A stretch of DNA of 64,000 nt from Chromatiaceae bacterium (GTDB lineage: Bacteria > Pseudomonadota > Gammaproteobacteria > Chromatiales > Chromatiaceae). The notes below the pieces were generated by a model. It did no database searches and was not told the DNA's origin. It was given only the letters and a program-made list of their open reading frames with translations. Below are positions 44,101-51,893 of the stretch, piece by piece (positions within the stretch are counted from its first letter, which is position 1; the number at the start of each line of letters is the position of its first letter). A program made the position numbers and the translations under genes. The stretch is taken from NCBI GenBank assembly GCA_024235175.1, contig JACKMX010000008.1:124001-188000 (forward strand), in the 5' to 3' direction.

Positions 44101-47100
44101 CTCTATCTCGAAACATTTGTATCGGACAACGGCAGGCGCATTGAATTGCGCAGCTTTGATGATCACACGCCAACCCAGATTTCGAGCCACGCCCATTCGA
44201 GAATTTTCCCATTGGATGGTCGTGGTGCGGGCTGCGCGGATATTGCGGCAATGCTGGAACGGGTGAGCAACCTCAGGCAGGCGGCGGGGATCTATCAGGA
44301 GTTCGCCAAGTTCTCGTTGGAGTACAAACCGCTGTTTCAGACTATCACCGAGGCTCGTCTGGGATCTGATGGGGGTGAGGTTCTTGGCAGAGTGCAGCTG
44401 CATGAATCACTGCTCGACTCGGCGAGAGATTATATCATTCATCCAACCCTGCTTGATGGCTGCTTCCAAACCGTGCTCAATCTACTTGATCCGAGCGATG
44501 GTGCATTCCTGCCCACAGCTATCCGTGACCTGCGAATTTACCGGCCGGGCGCCACCAGATTCTGGTGCCATGGTGTATTGACGAAGCGCACCCGGCGCAA
44601 AGTGGAGTGTGACCTTGCATTGATCGATGATGGTGGAGATCTCATTGCAAGTGTCAGCGGCCTGGTCTGCTCATCTCTACAGGGGAGATCCTCCGCTCGG
44701 GAGTATCCCGCCGGAGACTATGTCTACACCTGGCATCGGGATCCCCTGAAAGCAAAGGCAGCGTCACGGCATCGTTGGCTTCTCCTCGCGGATGAGGGTT
44801 GTTCCGTAGGTGCTGTACTGCATGAACGCCTGGAGCGTGAAATACACTGCACATCGCATCTCGAAGTTTGGGACGACCGGAAGAGCATCGATACTCTGGC
44901 CAGCGGTGAATTTGATGCGGTTGCTTTTCTTGCCAGTGCCGGATTGCCGGGTAGCCAGGATCCCGCCGGGCTGAGAGCCACGTCGCGATTGCTCAAAACC
45001 CTGCAGACACTGGAGGCGCGAAACGACACGCCGCGGCTCTATGTTATTACGCGCGACGCATTCGTTGTCTCGCACAAAGACAGCTCACCGGTACCGGGGC
45101 AAGGTGCGCTGGTGGGAATGACCAGGGTGGCATTGAACGAATTGGGCGGCATGCAGCCAACCACCATCGACCTGCCGCGAATGGTGGATGACGCCTTACT
45201 GGGCGGCTTGGTCGCAGAGTTACTGGCGGACGACGAAAAGGACGAGATTGCATTGCGCTCCGATGGCCGCTACATCTCCAGACTCGAAGCCAGCGGAACT
45301 TTTGGCGGGGCACCGGAAGTTCAACTTGAGCCGGGCAAAAAGCACCGATTTGATCTGCGAATAGGCTCTACCCCGGATGAAAACGGAATAATCGCCGCGT
45401 TGCCAGGCCGTCTTGGCTGCAGAGAGTTGGAGCTGGCTATCGAAGCGTTCTCGATTCCCGGAGAAACCCTGGCAACTCATCTCCGGGAGAGTGAAACAGA
45501 GCTGATGAGCGTGTGCGGTCGGGTATCACGTGTTGGTGAGGAACTGGCCCGTATCAGGGTGGGTGACCGTCTTTGCGGTCTGGTCCCGGTCACGCTGAGC
45601 AGTCATGTGCGGGTCACTCCGGAGCAATCACTGTTGGTACCTGTGGATAATGAGATATCCGCTGATATCGCAGCCAACACGATTACGCTGCAGGCACTGG
45701 CCCGGCGGATCGCCGATAGTTCTTCACTGGTGCCCGGAGATCGTGTACTGGTCTGCTCCACCGCTCTGGGTATGATGCTGGCCGCACACTTCGATAAAAA
45801 AAGTATTGAGGTGGATCTGTTCCCGGCGAAGCCGGAAAACTGGAGCGATGCGGAGCTCGAAAGATTGGTTCATTGGGGCCGGATCGATGCCATCGCCGCG
45901 CCACTGGGTGCATGGGAGAGACAGTTTGGCTTTTCCAATCTTACAGACGGCGGCTGTCTCATTGATCTGAGCAGCAGCTTTGTTCCCTTGCAGTGCGAAG
46001 CCAACGTCGGCCGTATGGTGCGGATCGATCCGCGGGTGGAGATGCTGAAGAATCGCGACTTGTTCGCCGCCGCAATGCTTGAAGCGCAAAGCGAACAGAA
46101 CCTGGCAGAAGTTGGAGAAATTTTCGATCTTTCAACTTTCATTCTGCAGGATCGAAAACAGCTGGCATCTCTGGATCAGGTACGGGTGAACCACGGTTTC
46201 GCCAGACCCCTGGTTGCCACCGCTGTCGATTCGCCAAACATTCTGGGTTCAGCAGCCTACATTGTCACCGGCGGTTTCGGAGGTCTCGGGCGGGAAACGG
46301 CCAAGTGGCTTGCAGGACATGGCGCAGGCCAAATCGTACTCTGCGGTCGTTCTGCAGGTAACGGCATTGGCGATAGCGCTTTTCTCCGGGAGCTGGAAAA
46401 AACTGGCAGTGCAGTCTCAGTTCAGCAGTGTGACCTGGCCGATTCAGATCAGGTTGATCAACTGATAAGCGGGCTGGATGAGTCTGGTCTCGAACTGCGC
46501 GGTATCTTCCATACAGCGGGCATTATTGAAGATATGCCGATCAGGGAGATGAGTGACGGAGCACTTCAGCGTGTGCTGCAACCGAAAGCGTTGGGCGCCT
46601 GGAATCTGCATCTGGCAACAAAGCATCTGCCGCTCGATCACTTCGTTCTGTTCTCCTCTATCTCGGTACTGGTTGGAAACAGCAAACAGGCAAACTACTG
46701 CGCCGCCAACGGTTTTCTGGATACCCTGGCCCACTTCAGGCGCGCCCGGAATCTGGCCGGGCTCAGCATCAATTTCGGTGCGGTAGAAAAGGTGGGCATG
46801 CTGGCCAAAGACGACAGCATCGCTCAGCAGCTGCGTCAGATTGGGTTGGCGCCGATTCCTTTTCACACGGCGCTTAACGGGATGGAGCGGGCGATATTCA
46901 GTGGGACTACACAAATCTGTATCGCAGCGGACCCCGATTGGAGCAAATGGGCGGGTTACGAGACCTATGGCGCCCGCTCGGCACGCTTCCGCGATCTGGT
47001 TGAGCAGGCGAGAGTACAGGCCGATGACTCGGTGCAGGCCAGGCTGCGTGCAGAGTTGACGTCTCTTGCCGTTGAGCACCGGCATCAGGTTGTGATCGGT

Positions 47101-47343
47101 CTGGTCAGTGAAATCTTTGCCCGCGAGCTGAAAATGCCCAGTGATCAGTTGGATGCCTGCCTGCCGCTTGAATACCTTGGCGTCGATTCACTGATGGCGA
47201 CCGGCATTCGCGTGGAGCTCGACACCAGGCTGGGGATATCCGTTCCGGCGTTGGAGTTGGTCGGCGATGGTTCAATCGTCGGGATTGCCACCAGTGCACT
47301 GGAGCAGATGCAGCTCGAATTCAGCGTCAACGTCGCAGCCTGA
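41170..47343 (+). CDS. Single-module type I polyketide synthase (KS-AT-DH-ER*-KR-ACP)
   Basis: The 2057-residue enzyme has KS (residues 5-430; Cys 180 in DTACSSS, His 315 in HGTGTP, His 353 in NNIGH), AT (about 510-810; Ser 630 in GHSVGE, and VPYHSP at the specificity site), DH (about 895-1180; His 927 in HVVDGMSIMP, Asp 1096 in HPTLLDG), an ER-like region (about 1390-1640) whose expected AAGGVG cofactor loop reads CSTALGM (from Cys 1529), KR (about 1690-1900; TGGFGGLG, Ser 1830, Tyr 1843, Asn 1847) and ACP (Ser 2007 in GVDSLMA). There is no thioesterase or second module. It probably works iteratively on malonyl units (inference). It heads the operon with the PLP enzyme and exporter genes. 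Confidence 0.93.
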   Translation: MNNLYDKVAIVGIGCRLPGGANSPQEFWNILSQAKNVVSDIPPERWQVERFYNESGDAAAKSYVRKGHFIDWDYRSFDAGFFHFAPREVEYMDPQQRLLLEVSWEAMENSGLDPTALAGTEVGVYMGGFTVDHMLNQLGSGGRSEIGAHSAAGATLTMLSNRISYAYDFRGPSISIDTACSSSLVAFSYAVQDICAGACNIALAGGVNFMLRPEYPIAMSKGQFLARDGRSKSFDARGDGYGRGEGAGVVVLKPLRRALESCDQILAVVDAAVVNQDGRTKGITVPNPKSQVALMRRAVAKAGIDPQRVQYVEAHGTGTPVGDPIEASAISTVYGADREAPCVIGSVKNNIGHLEAAAGIAAVIKACLMLRQNEIPALATLQQPNPAIPFGENGLALAVGKSVLASRKETRRIAINSFGYGGTNAHVILSLPKETEWLSSCKSADRHHDFQLLPLSARDDQALRSLALSCVQLLRSEESTLEDILYSLSLRRAHLSNRLAVWGETRDDLIDGLETFAAQGMAENAIHGTQPAKGKPGPVFVYTGMGPQWWGMGQELYRVNSVFREAVDLANEIYRAISGISIRDEMMKEAGESRIHQTQFAQPANFIVQYALTRAMRAEGLNAAAVVGHSVGEIASAWASGTLSLHDALLVSHCRSRAQAKAAGTGGMLAVGLGYEQALEVIAEDLGKVSVAAVNSTRSITLSGDQSCLDRIRADLDSRNIFARPLKVEVPYHSPLMESLKPELMKTLAALNPQEPTVPLYSTVTGEQLHGRGYDAGYWCKNVRDPVFFAKTIDSMLDDGYSIFVEVGPHPVLRGALQEIFSERGVDARTVQTLNQKQPEVISFRRAVADLFAQGGSLDWSVRHPMGCPVTLPNYPWQRQPLWIESHHQHHDRIADIERPLLGMRKPGSAAWQVDLADHRLNYLFDHVVDGMSIMPAAAYLEVMLNAAAAQAPEDTGSWRLADITIDKALVLDRSKPLYLETFVSDNGRRIELRSFDDHTPTQISSHAHSRIFPLDGRGAGCADIAAMLERVSNLRQAAGIYQEFAKFSLEYKPLFQTITEARLGSDGGEVLGRVQLHESLLDSARDYIIHPTLLDGCFQTVLNLLDPSDGAFLPTAIRDLRIYRPGATRFWCHGVLTKRTRRKVECDLALIDDGGDLIASVSGLVCSSLQGRSSAREYPAGDYVYTWHRDPLKAKAASRHRWLLLADEGCSVGAVLHERLEREIHCTSHLEVWDDRKSIDTLASGEFDAVAFLASAGLPGSQDPAGLRATSRLLKTLQTLEARNDTPRLYVITRDAFVVSHKDSSPVPGQGALVGMTRVALNELGGMQPTTIDLPRMVDDALLGGLVAELLADDEKDEIALRSDGRYISRLEASGTFGGAPEVQLEPGKKHRFDLRIGSTPDENGIIAALPGRLGCRELELAIEAFSIPGETLATHLRESETELMSVCGRVSRVGEELARIRVGDRLCGLVPVTLSSHVRVTPEQSLLVPVDNEISADIAANTITLQALARRIADSSSLVPGDRVLVCSTALGMMLAAHFDKKSIEVDLFPAKPENWSDAELERLVHWGRIDAIAAPLGAWERQFGFSNLTDGGCLIDLSSSFVPLQCEANVGRMVRIDPRVEMLKNRDLFAAAMLEAQSEQNLAEVGEIFDLSTFILQDRKQLASLDQVRVNHGFARPLVATAVDSPNILGSAAYIVTGGFGGLGRETAKWLAGHGAGQIVLCGRSAGNGIGDSAFLRELEKTGSAVSVQQCDLADSDQVDQLISGLDESGLELRGIFHTAGIIEDMPIREMSDGALQRVLQPKALGAWNLHLATKHLPLDHFVLFSSISVLVGNSKQANYCAANGFLDTLAHFRRARNLAGLSINFGAVEKVGMLAKDDSIAQQLRQIGLAPIPFHTALNGMERAIFSGTTQICIAADPDWSKWAGYETYGARSARFRDLVEQARVQADDSVQARLRAELTSLAVEHRHQVVIGLVSEIFARELKMPSDQLDACLPLEYLGVDSLMATGIRVELDTRLGISVPALELVGDGSIVGIATSALEQMQLEFSVNVAA

Positions 47344-47469
47344 GTTACATTCGGAAAACCGGCCCCTCTCTGTCCGCCTGAATCTTTCTTCCCAGGCACA
47401 GAAAGCGGGCGCGGGGGCTCCACATCGCCACAGGGGCTTTGCATTTAACTTACAAGGACAATTGTGATC

Positions 47470-48783
47470 ATGAGCATCAACACCGAAGCGTTGTTAACGA
47501 AATTCAAGGCGGATTTTCTAAATGACGGAAGATCTGAATCTGATGCGCCGGAAGATGTCGTTTTCGATCCGAAAGCGATGGATATTACGGCCACGGATGA
47601 CTACCGCATTATTCAGGAGATGCGTGAATTCTATTCGCGGGAGGGGAGACACAATCCCTATTTTTTGCCCAGGAAGGGGAGGATTTCCGATCGTGTAAGC
47701 GTACAGGAACGGGAATATATCAGTTACTCAGGTTACAACTATCTCGGTTTGTCGGACGATGAGCGTGTTATCCATGCGGCGCAAAAGGCCCTGGATGTCT
47801 ACGGCACTCATGCCGGTGCGGCCCGCATGGTCGGCGGTGAAATAGCATTGCATCAGGAGATGGAACGGACTTTTGCGGATGCTTTCGGCTTTGAAGAGTG
47901 TGTCGCATCCGTGGGTGGCTATATGGTTAATGTGATGACCATTGGCTATCTGCTGGGCTCCGGCGATGTTGTGTTCATGGACGAGTATATGCACAACAGC
48001 GGCATGATGGGCGGGGTCATGGCGCATGCCAGAAGAGTCCTGTTTCCGCATAACGATCTCGCGGCACTTGAACGCCTGCTGCAGCAGAACCGAAACAGGT
48101 ACAGCCGCGCGATGATTCTGGTGGAGGGGGCCTACAGTATGGACGGAGATCTTGCCGATCTGCCGCGGCTGCTGGATCTGAAACGTAAATACAGAGCCTG
48201 GCTCATGGTCGATGAAGCACACTCGCTGGGCGTCGTGGGTGCCACCGGCAGAGGTGTGTGTGAGCATTGGAACGTCGATCCCCGCGACGTGGATATCATC
48301 ATGGGAACATTGAGCAAGAGCTTCGCCAGTTGCGGTGGATTTATCGGGGGTTCCAGAGAGATGATCGCAACCATGCGCCACTTCGCACCCGGTCTCCTGC
48401 TCTACAGCACGGGACTTCCACCGGCGAGCACCGCTGCCGCGCTGGAGGCGCTGCGGATCATGCTGCAGGAACCGGAGCGTGTACGAAAGCTGCAGCACAA
48501 TGCGCATCTGTTCGTGCAACTGGCGCGTGAACGCGGGCTCGAGGTAGGTTGCAGCGGCGCATCTGCGGTGGTTCCGGTCATGCTCGGTGAGAGTTCTCTG
48601 GCACTGCAGCTGATGTCTGATCTGATGGAGTCCGGCATCATCGCGCACGCGGTCATGTATCCGGTCGTTCCGCGCAACAAGGCACGGCTGCGCTTCTTCC
48701 TTACCTCCCGGCACACAGAGGCGCAATTCGTCCACACACTGGATCTGCTGCAGAAACTGATGCAGCGCTACCAGGCTGGCTGA
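47470..48783 (+). CDS. Alpha-oxoamine synthase (PLP-dependent, KBL/BioF/SPT-like)
   Basis: The 437-residue protein of the alpha-oxoamine synthase family condenses an acyl thioester with an amino acid, losing CO2. Core features are YSGYNYLGLS, GTHAGAARMVGGEIALHQEME, VDEAHSLGVVG (Asp 248, His 251 near the PLP ring) and the Schiff-base lysine Lys 283 in GTLSKSFASCGGF. About 50-75 N-terminal residues precede the core. BioF, CqsA, Kbl and serine palmitoyltransferase are relatives. Position directly after a PKS without thioesterase suggests that it takes the ACP-bound polyketide. ATG 47470 or GTG 47464 may start it; AAGGA is upstream. Confidence 0.9.
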   Translation: MSINTEALLTKFKADFLNDGRSESDAPEDVVFDPKAMDITATDDYRIIQEMREFYSREGRHNPYFLPRKGRISDRVSVQEREYISYSGYNYLGLSDDERVIHAAQKALDVYGTHAGAARMVGGEIALHQEMERTFADAFGFEECVASVGGYMVNVMTIGYLLGSGDVVFMDEYMHNSGMMGGVMAHARRVLFPHNDLAALERLLQQNRNRYSRAMILVEGAYSMDGDLADLPRLLDLKRKYRAWLMVDEAHSLGVVGATGRGVCEHWNVDPRDVDIIMGTLSKSFASCGGFIGGSREMIATMRHFAPGLLLYSTGLPPASTAAALEALRIMLQEPERVRKLQHNAHLFVQLARERGLEVGCSGASAVVPVMLGESSLALQLMSDLMESGIIAHAVMYPVVPRNKARLRFFLTSRHTEAQFVHTLDLLQKLMQRYQAG

Positions 48784-48810
48784 TCGATTATCCAACCGGA
48801 CCTGTTCATC

Positions 48811-51111
48811 ATGTTAGAAGCTTACACCAAATGGATTGTGCGGCACTCTGTGACCGTGTTGGTATTGACCCTGAGCACCATCGCCTTGCTATCGTTGGGA
48901 ACCTTTCAACTGACATTCCGCAGCGACGACAGGATATTCTTTTCGGATGAGAATCCTGAGTTGTCCAGATTACGCGATTTCGAAGCAAAATATGGACGTG
49001 AAAACGGCATCCTGTTCATCCTGACTGCTGCGGAGGGCGATCTGTTTACACCGGAAAAATTGGCGGCGATCAACGAACTGACCGACCGGGCATGGCGAAT
49101 GCCCTATGTAAAACGCGTCGACTCGGTAACCAACTTTCAACGCGTCGTGGCACAGGGCGACGAGATTAATATCGGGCATCTGGCACGTTCGGGTATTCAA
49201 ATCGATCAGCATCAGGCGAAGGATCTCAAGTCTGCGGCACTGAAGGAGCGCCTGCTGGTTGGCCGCCTGCTTACCCCGGATGGCAAAGTCGGGTTGGTGG
49301 CGGTGCAGTTCCGCTTGACCGATGAGACACCTGGCGACCCGGCCGCAGAGTTGATGAGTGAGGCGAGGGCGATTGCCTCGGATTTCTCCGCCAGGCATCC
49401 GGAGCTTAAATTGAGGATCTCCGGATCACTGGCCCTGGACAATGCTTTTGGCGAAGCCAGCGCCAGAGATGGCGTGTTTCTCACACCGATCACTTTCGCT
49501 GTCATCTTTGTGCTGATAGGGTTTATTTTTCGCTCCTGGGCGGTCGTTTTGACGACCTTCTCAGTGGTGGCGGCAGCGATAGGCAGCGCTATGGGAAGTG
49601 CAGGTCTGCTGCAAATACCGCTGTCGGCGCCGAGTGTTTCCGTCCCCTTTATTATTCTTACGCTTGCAACAGCGGATTGTATTCACCTGGCATCCGCAGT
49701 ATTCAGAACAAGTCTTGCCGATCCGCGAACAGCTGATCGGGCCGGCAGTGTTGTACATGGGCTTCGCCTCACGTTACGTCCCATCACCATGACCAGCCTG
49801 ACCACGGCGATAGGTTTTTTCTCTCTGACCTTCAGCGAATCACCTCCGTTCAGGCATCTGGGCATTATCGCAGGGATTGGCGTCATCTCTGCATGGCTAC
49901 TTGCCATAACCTTGTCGCCTGCACTTATGTCGCTGTTGCCCTGGCGTGCCAAAAGCACCTCTTTGTTGATCCCGGACCACTGGTGGCGGGTCCTGCATCG
50001 CCGCATTGTGCAACACGCCCCGGTCATCATTATTGCAGTCGCTTTCACCGGCATCGCAGCTGCGGCGTTTGCTGCCAGTAACAGCCTCGATGACCGTTAT
50101 GTCGATTACTTCGATAACAGCTTCGATTTCCGGCGCGATACCGACTATCTCAATAGACATCTTGGAGGGTTCTACAATCTGGAGTACTCCCTGAAATCCG
50201 GTAAGGCTGAGGGAATCTCCCAACCTGATTACATTCGCCAGGTTGATGCCTTCGCGCAATGGCTTCGCCAACAGCCTCAGGTGACGCATGTGGCAGCGTT
50301 GAGCGATATCATGCGCACACTGAATCAGGCGATGAATGGCGGTGGAGAAGCAGCCTACCGGCTGCCGGATGAGGCCAGGCTTGCGGGGCAGTTTCTCTGG
50401 TTGTACGAGATGTCGCTTCCGGTTGGACTGGATATGAGGGAGCAGGTGAGTCTGGACAAATCCGAAAGCCGCATGACGGTATCGCTTGAGGATATCTCCA
50501 CGGAACAGGTTCTTGACCTGGCGGCCAGAGCACAGAAATGGGCTTTGGAAAACGCCCCGCTGCTTGCTGACTCTGCCAGTGCCACAGGAACAACCATACT
50601 CTTCTCACATATAGGCAAACGAAATATCGAACAGATGCTGAGCGGCACCCTGTTGGCGCTGCTGCTCATCTCGATTCTGTTGTTCTTTGTTTTCTACTCG
50701 CTCCTGCTTGGCGGCGTTGCCATCTTCTCCAATCTCATTCCGCCGCTTGCCGCACTTGGTGGCTGGGCTCTGTTCGTCGGGGAAGTGGGCATGGCAGTGG
50801 CCACCATCGCCGCGGTGACACTCGGCATCGTTGTCGACGACACCATACATTTTATCGAGGCGGCTCAACGGGCGCGCCGGATGGACAATGCCGATCCGGT
50901 GCAGGCGGTACTGACTGCCATGCAACAGGCCGGCCCGGGCATCACTATCACCACAGCCGTTCTCGCGGCCGGCTTTTCCTGTCTCTATTTCTCGGGCTTT
51001 CAGATAAATGCCTGGATGGGACTCATGACGGCAATAGTCATATGCGTGGCTTTTGTATTTGACCTGCTTTTTATACCTTCAATTTTAATCAGAATGAGGA
51101 GATGGCGTTGA
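48811..51111 (+). CDS. RND/MMPL-family lipid exporter
   Basis: The 766-residue inner-membrane protein has the RND two-fold layout: a helix at residues 12-32, a periplasmic loop to about 225, five helices, then a helix near 410, a second loop to about 610 and five more helices ending at residue 760. It resembles MMPL/HpnN-type exporters of hydrophobic molecules rather than drug-efflux AcrB. It starts 27 bases after the alpha-oxoamine synthase, and its TGA overlaps the TTG start of the next gene. The cargo is probably the product of the PKS and PLP enzyme. Confidence 0.9.
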   Translation: MLEAYTKWIVRHSVTVLVLTLSTIALLSLGTFQLTFRSDDRIFFSDENPELSRLRDFEAKYGRENGILFILTAAEGDLFTPEKLAAINELTDRAWRMPYVKRVDSVTNFQRVVAQGDEINIGHLARSGIQIDQHQAKDLKSAALKERLLVGRLLTPDGKVGLVAVQFRLTDETPGDPAAELMSEARAIASDFSARHPELKLRISGSLALDNAFGEASARDGVFLTPITFAVIFVLIGFIFRSWAVVLTTFSVVAAAIGSAMGSAGLLQIPLSAPSVSVPFIILTLATADCIHLASAVFRTSLADPRTADRAGSVVHGLRLTLRPITMTSLTTAIGFFSLTFSESPPFRHLGIIAGIGVISAWLLAITLSPALMSLLPWRAKSTSLLIPDHWWRVLHRRIVQHAPVIIIAVAFTGIAAAAFAASNSLDDRYVDYFDNSFDFRRDTDYLNRHLGGFYNLEYSLKSGKAEGISQPDYIRQVDAFAQWLRQQPQVTHVAALSDIMRTLNQAMNGGGEAAYRLPDEARLAGQFLWLYEMSLPVGLDMREQVSLDKSESRMTVSLEDISTEQVLDLAARAQKWALENAPLLADSASATGTTILFSHIGKRNIEQMLSGTLLALLLISILLFFVFYSLLLGGVAIFSNLIPPLAALGGWALFVGEVGMAVATIAAVTLGIVVDDTIHFIEAAQRARRMDNADPVQAVLTAMQQAGPGITITTAVLAAGFSCLYFSGFQINAWMGLMTAIVICVAFVFDLLFIPSILIRMRRWR
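51096..51101 (+). promoter_or_regulatory. Ribosome-binding site deciding the start of the LolA-like gene
   Basis: GAGGAG directly touches ATG 51102, which is too close, but lies six bases before TTG 51108. TTG 51108 also overlaps the exporter stop as TTGA, so it is the more likely start. Confidence 0.6.
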
Positions 51112-51893
51112 TTAACAAACTGACAGTTCTCACAATGACTACCGTACTCGCCGGCGCCGCATTTGCTCAGTCCCCGGAAGAGAGGGGTATGGAGATTGCG
51201 TTGGAGACCGAAAGGCGCGATTCCGGCTTTGGCGATTATGTGGTGGAAGGAAACATGCTTCTGCAAAGTCCGGATGGCGGATCAGGCCAGCGCCGATTCT
51301 CCATGTATACTTTGGAGATTGAAAGTGACGGTGACAAGCGGTTGGTGGAGTTCCACCAGCCGCGGGATCTGGAGGGTATGATTTCGTTGACCTTCTCCCA
51401 TGGCCTGGAAGCGGACGATCAGTGGCTCTACCTTCCGGCATTGCGCCGCACCAAACGGCTGGCTGCACGCGACAAGACAGGCAGTTTTGCAGGCAGCGAA
51501 TTTTCCTTTGAAGATATCGGCACCTGGGAAGTGAAGAAATATACCTACAAATACCTGCACGACGAAGAGCTGGATGGCAACGCCACTTTCGTTGTGGAAA
51601 ACATACCGGCCTACGCCTTCTCCGGTTATTCCAAAATCAAGGAGTGGGTCGATCAGGCAATCTATCATCCCCGCAGGCTGCTTTATTACAATATGGCGGG
51701 AGAACCCCTGAAAGAACTTCGTTTTTACGACTATCGTAAATTTTCGGAGCGATATTGGCGCCCCATGAAAGCGGTGATGACACATATGCAAACCGGTGCC
51801 GTATCCACCATCGAGTGGTCCGACTACAGATTCCACACCGGGCTTGAAGAGAACGATCTGCGGCCAAACGTCATCCGAAGATGGTCCAATTGA
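51108..51893 (+). CDS. LolA-like outer-membrane lipoprotein-sorting family protein
   Basis: The 261-residue periplasmic protein has a signal peptide ending near AFAQ and the LolA-like sequence of the outer-membrane lipoprotein-sorting family (PF17131-type): FGDYVVEGNMLLQ, RFSMYTLEIESDGDKRLVEFHQP, QWLYLPALRRTKRLAARDKTGSFAGSEFSFEDI. Such proteins are usually encoded next to MMPL exporters and are thought to carry hydrophobic cargo across the periplasm. It overlaps the exporter by 4 bases and the next gene by 13, a sign of tight coupling. Confidence 0.88.
   Translation: MINKLTVLTMTTVLAGAAFAQSPEERGMEIALETERRDSGFGDYVVEGNMLLQSPDGGSGQRRFSMYTLEIESDGDKRLVEFHQPRDLEGMISLTFSHGLEADDQWLYLPALRRTKRLAARDKTGSFAGSEFSFEDIGTWEVKKYTYKYLHDEELDGNATFVVENIPAYAFSGYSKIKEWVDQAIYHPRRLLYYNMAGEPLKELRFYDYRKFSERYWRPMKAVMTHMQTGAVSTIEWSDYRFHTGLEENDLRPNVIRRWSN

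Noticed and set aside
46444..47085. Minus-strand frame of 213 codons inside the PKS KR region
   Set aside because: Antisense to conserved KR motifs.
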